A stretch of 23,341 bases of DNA from Saccoglossus kowalevskii. Its lineage: Eukaryota; Hemichordata; Enteropneusta; Harrimaniidae. The notes below the pieces were generated by a model that saw nothing but the letters and a program-made list of their open reading frames with translations, ran no database searches and was not told where the DNA came from. The position numbers and the translations under genes are program-made. Location: positions 2,306 to 25,646 of the forward strand of contig NW_003121420.1 in assembly GCF_000003605.2 (NCBI RefSeq), written 5' to 3'. Shown here piece after piece: positions 19,601-23,341 of the stretch; the first letter of the stretch is position 1, and each line of letters begins with the position of its first letter.

Positions 19601-22479
19601 AAAGTTTGGCGAATTACCTTCCAGAATGAAAAAAGCATTTTTTTCAGTATACTGGTATAATAACATGTATAGAAGAGTTGGAAAATCAAGTATGGCATGA
19701 GATTACTTAAGCGTGTCGCGGTGACAAAATCAAAGCAGGGATGCTATTGATTCAGCATATGCGCCGCTCTTTGATGTGGTGCGGTATACAGATACAGTCG
19801 GTGACATGCGCAGTGAAGCGCTATAATTGCTCACTGTGTTCGCTACATTGAGCTCTATAAGCCGAAAATTAAACTGATGGCACGTGTTATAAAGTTTTAA
19901 TCAAGCGTTCGAACGCCAAACTTCACAGTGTATTGAGAGTCGTGCTAGCTTAACTGGAAAATCTAGATCATATATTTTACAGTAAGTCTAATCTTTAAAC
20001 AAATAATATCATTCACTATGTACTATTATTATATACAATGAAACTAGGTTTCTAGGCTGCTTTAAAAAAAACACCTGATATGTATTGGAGTGTGTTCGTC
20101 ACATACTAACTAATAATATCCCCATAAATTAGCAAAAAGCTTGAGTACTAAAGGGAAGTTATGCGAAACACAAGTAGCAATAACAATATATATTAACACA
20201 TTTTTTTCAGGGAATATCCCATAAACGTTCATGAATGTAATTCATTTCTACATCATGACACTATAGCCGCATTTTGATGACAATCATGTACATATTTTTT
20301 TATCTTTGATAATCTTTTAAATATTCCGTTAATTCTATTTTAAAATTTTATTCGTAAGTGCGTACACCTACTTATCCGGCTATTAAACTGCCAGGAAACT
20401 ATAATTGACGGTAAAGTGAGATAGTAATTATAACTTTAAATTTATCGGTATATTAACATATGTACGTTTCACAGATGCCGCCACAATCGGTTATGACACT
20501 ATGAATAATTACAATTGTATGTTGTCACATTTCCTCCACAAAAAAATATTTGATTCGTATTATGACAGCCTATTTTTTTAAGACGACAACGTTGTCAGGT
20601 ATTACCTCTTACGTTGCCATGCAATGTTTAAACTTCATATAATAACTTGGGTTGTTTTATTATAGACTGCAACGTTGTTTATTGAGTCTCAGAAGAACGG
20701 AAGTTCAACACTGCGACAATCCACATTTGTTTTTTTAGTATTCGATATATACTAATAGTGTATTTGTGTACGTAATCACTACGTTGTTTATATCGCCTTA
20801 TATCGATGTTCAGGCAACTAGGCCAACGCTGAGCGAAATTCTACTTGCCCGTACATTTTATGTCATTGCAGAACAATATCAGATATCAGATATTTGATCT
20901 TAAGCTAGTTATGTGTATATGATTTACTACCTTCGCAAAGAAGCTCACCGCTAAATTCCTCGAGGGCAATAACTTTATAACCAGTATTTCGTGTACACTG
21001 TAAGTATTATTAATTTTCACTTCCGAATCGAACAAAGAAGTTCCATGCACAATGCAGAACGCTTCAAAATGTGAAAGTCTTGTATTGTTACAATTTCCCG
21101 TCAAGTCATAGATAGTGTCATGTTACAAATGTGCCGTACATAAGCGTTTATCAATTTACGTTATGCTGGATATCCCATCAAAAGGCATTCAATTGGTACA
21201 TGCCACAATAATAAAACTACTAACCGTCGCCACCATAACCGCTATTTTATTCATGAAACGTCGAATAATTTACTTTGTGTTCCTTATTGAAATTGCGATT
21301 TTCAAGAAAAGATAAAAAAAAACATTGAAAAGTGTTCGATAAGCCATACACAGATCATTACTTGATGGGAATATTAAATATCGAAACACCTGCTATATCG
21401 TAATAGACAGTGTAATACTTATAATGTGCGTAAGCTTCTGCGCAACATGGCGAAATGACAGATGACATTTGTACGTACATTCACAATATTGCGTGAGCCG
21501 TAATGAACAAGATAAGACAAAGAAACATGACATCATTCGTATTTGGACGTGAATTGAATCTGTATTAGAGACAAAATCTATTAAGCGACGTGGTTAACTC
21601 AGGTTTTTATCAGCAACGTTATACTCTAAAATTGCATTATTGTGAAAGGAGGCGATTTCGATTCAGCAGAAAGAATCGTAATATAATTTGTATCTGTATA
21701 AAATGACAACATAATTGTCAGCGGAGCCTGGTAATTGCGATAGGCATGTAATACTGATGTTAATTGAATCAGTATGATATAGCAAAGCAATACATTCTGA
21801 AGGTAGATTATTCGAGAGTGACACAAAATACTGAGATAGTTTTATATTTCTTGCTAAGACAACACTTTTACCGACAGGGACCCATATAAGAACAACCTAC
21901 TAGCAGACTTACACATCACTGATGAGTCGCGGCCGTTACTCTGAGATATTTCTGTTTAAGGTACATATTTAAGAATATCAATATAAGTTATAAAATGGTG
22001 GTCCTGGATATCGTCCTTTATTTTGACACACCTGACTTATGTATTCGAGGTGTTGTCCTGGGTTCTCGTGTTGTTTGTATTAGTAAGTTTATTTCAAATA
22101 ATTCTTCTATATTTCATATGTAACATATATATGTACTGTTTGTTTATATATTATGATCATATCGCAACATACTATGAGATGTAGTGACAAAAAAAGAAAT
22201 TATGATTTCCAAAACATATTAACCTGACGGTTAAAAAATACTTGAATATTGAACAAGAATTCAGTATGAATCGTAATTCAGCGTGGTAGTGCACACACTG
22301 ATTGTTGTTTGAGCATTGTTTTGTATTTTCTATCTGTTTAGTTAAATTGTATTTGTAGGAAATACGTACAATGTTCGTACATTCTGTACACACATGCACT
22401 GTCCATTTTGAAACATAATATTCAACATGTGACGAAACCACGTTTATTGCTTAGTTGTGATTCATTGTCAATGAAGTGA
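16641..22479. other. Upstream intergenic DNA, no gene recognised
   Basis: AT-rich with short open frames only. None has a conserved motif, plausible splice context or membrane segment that I trust. It contains the distal CRE (18169) and a second exact CATGCGCAGTGA (19805-19816). Nothing else stands out. Confidence 0.45.
18169..18176. promoter_or_regulatory. Perfect CRE octamer TGACGTCA, distal upstream
   Basis: A fourth copy, set in GTATGACGTCATATAC, about 5 kb upstream of the gene with no nearby coding sequence. Confidence 0.2.
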
Positions 22480-23210
22480 CGACCAGTCTGATTCCAGCAC
22501 AGGAGAACATCTTTTTATGGGGGAGGAGTAATTTACAAGGATGTGGCAATGTGATCGACAACTGTTGCGATTAAATTGCTCCTGACCAATCCTACAGTTA
22601 TTCCTGCGGCGGTGCACTGAGCAATGTATGGAGCAATATAAGACAATAATGCGGTTGACTATGGCACTCGACTGGTTACCTACTAACTTTCTTTGCTTTG
22701 CATAGGCCAGTAGAATTATACATGACCTGCATCACATATTTACTGCTACAGATCTGTTACATTCAGTGGAGATTAGATCCGACAAATGCCAGAGCAACAG
22801 CACACATTAATAGGCAGTGAACATGTTGATGCATCCTCCATACCAGACAACCACAGTGCTGACCCCTTGTTCAATATGCAGAAAGCCTACCAGATCAATC
22901 GATAAGAGCTTCAGACACTTATCCTCTCAATCGAAGGTCCCTGCCCAGGTGCAGGTGTTTATTATCCTAGTATCACTGTCATAAGAATGGTGTCGTTGAT
23001 TTCAAAGCAGGAGTATTGCCTAACTCATAGTTGGGCAGTTGAGTACTCTGACTGACTCACGTAGCGAATCTACCAGAGTGTGCACTCTCGATGACACTAG
23101 GTGTGAGGACATGCTACATTCTTCCAGAGGTCCACATGTCAGTTTGATGGGTTCCCGGAAGAAATCTCACTATGGTGCCCACCTGCTTTTCTTTCGCCTC
23201 TCCAGAACCA
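22480..23210 (+). pseudogene. GC-richer island, possibly a decayed transposase-like element
   Basis: Sampled lines here are 45-50% GC against about 30% just upstream, a sharp local change. All six frames are interrupted by stops. On the plus strand a fragment near 22858-22902 reads ADPLFNMQKAYQIN, then a stop and further open codons ending LSIEGPCPG. This faintly recalls the DPL..KV and LSIDE blocks of piggyBac-type transposases but lacks a defensible catalytic triad. The compositional change is seen directly; the transposase idea is a guess from a few residues. Another repeat family or an old gene relic are equally possible. Confidence 0.2.
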
Positions 23211-23341
23211 AATATTTTCTAGTATTTGTTAATATCCTGTCTTAATTCTAAGATTTGTAAGATGCCGGAAATGGTACAAACAAAATATAAACAAATACAG
23301 CATTTGAAGTGATATGCAATAGAATAATTATAGTGATGGTA

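Overview
The window looks like animal (metazoan) nuclear DNA from an AT-rich invertebrate genome. GC is roughly one third by eye. There are long kilobase-scale introns with consensus GT-AG borders, a pentanucleotide microsatellite, and no bacterial gene packing. The species cannot be fixed from the sequence. The one gene belongs to a neurotransmitter-transporter family found across animals.

I can support one protein-coding gene, on the minus strand between 13159 and 1631. Three coding exons (13159-12934, 5375-5221, 2707-1631) join in phase, phase 1 then phase 0, to give 485 codons plus a stop. The product is an SLC32-type vesicular inhibitory amino acid transporter (VIAAT/VGAT, UNC-47 family; AAAP superfamily) with about 11 predicted membrane segments. 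Exon 1 encodes the cytosolic N-terminus and carries an in-frame 9-bp tandem repeat coding for Cys-Asn-Gly units. Exon 2 encodes the family signature and the first two membrane segments. Exon 3 encodes everything else. Intron 1 is about 7.6 kb and intron 2 about 2.5 kb.

Downstream of the gene (1-1630) there is a canonical polyadenylation signal, directly followed by a hairpin, and further on a hairpin whose 5' arm begins with the let-7 family seed. The introns hold a (CACTA)n microsatellite, four identical copies of a POU-like AATTATGCAAA motif, and two of the window's four perfect CRE octamers (TGACGTCA). A third CRE lies about 0.3 kb upstream of a candidate TATA box for the gene.

The upstream 10 kb (13.4-23.3 kb) contains no gene I can defend. 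It includes a G-poor stretch near 16.0-16.3 kb and a clearly GC-richer island at about 22.48-23.21 kb that reads like a decayed, stop-riddled coding element, possibly an old transposase. I found no tRNA, rRNA, CRISPR array or intact mobile element.
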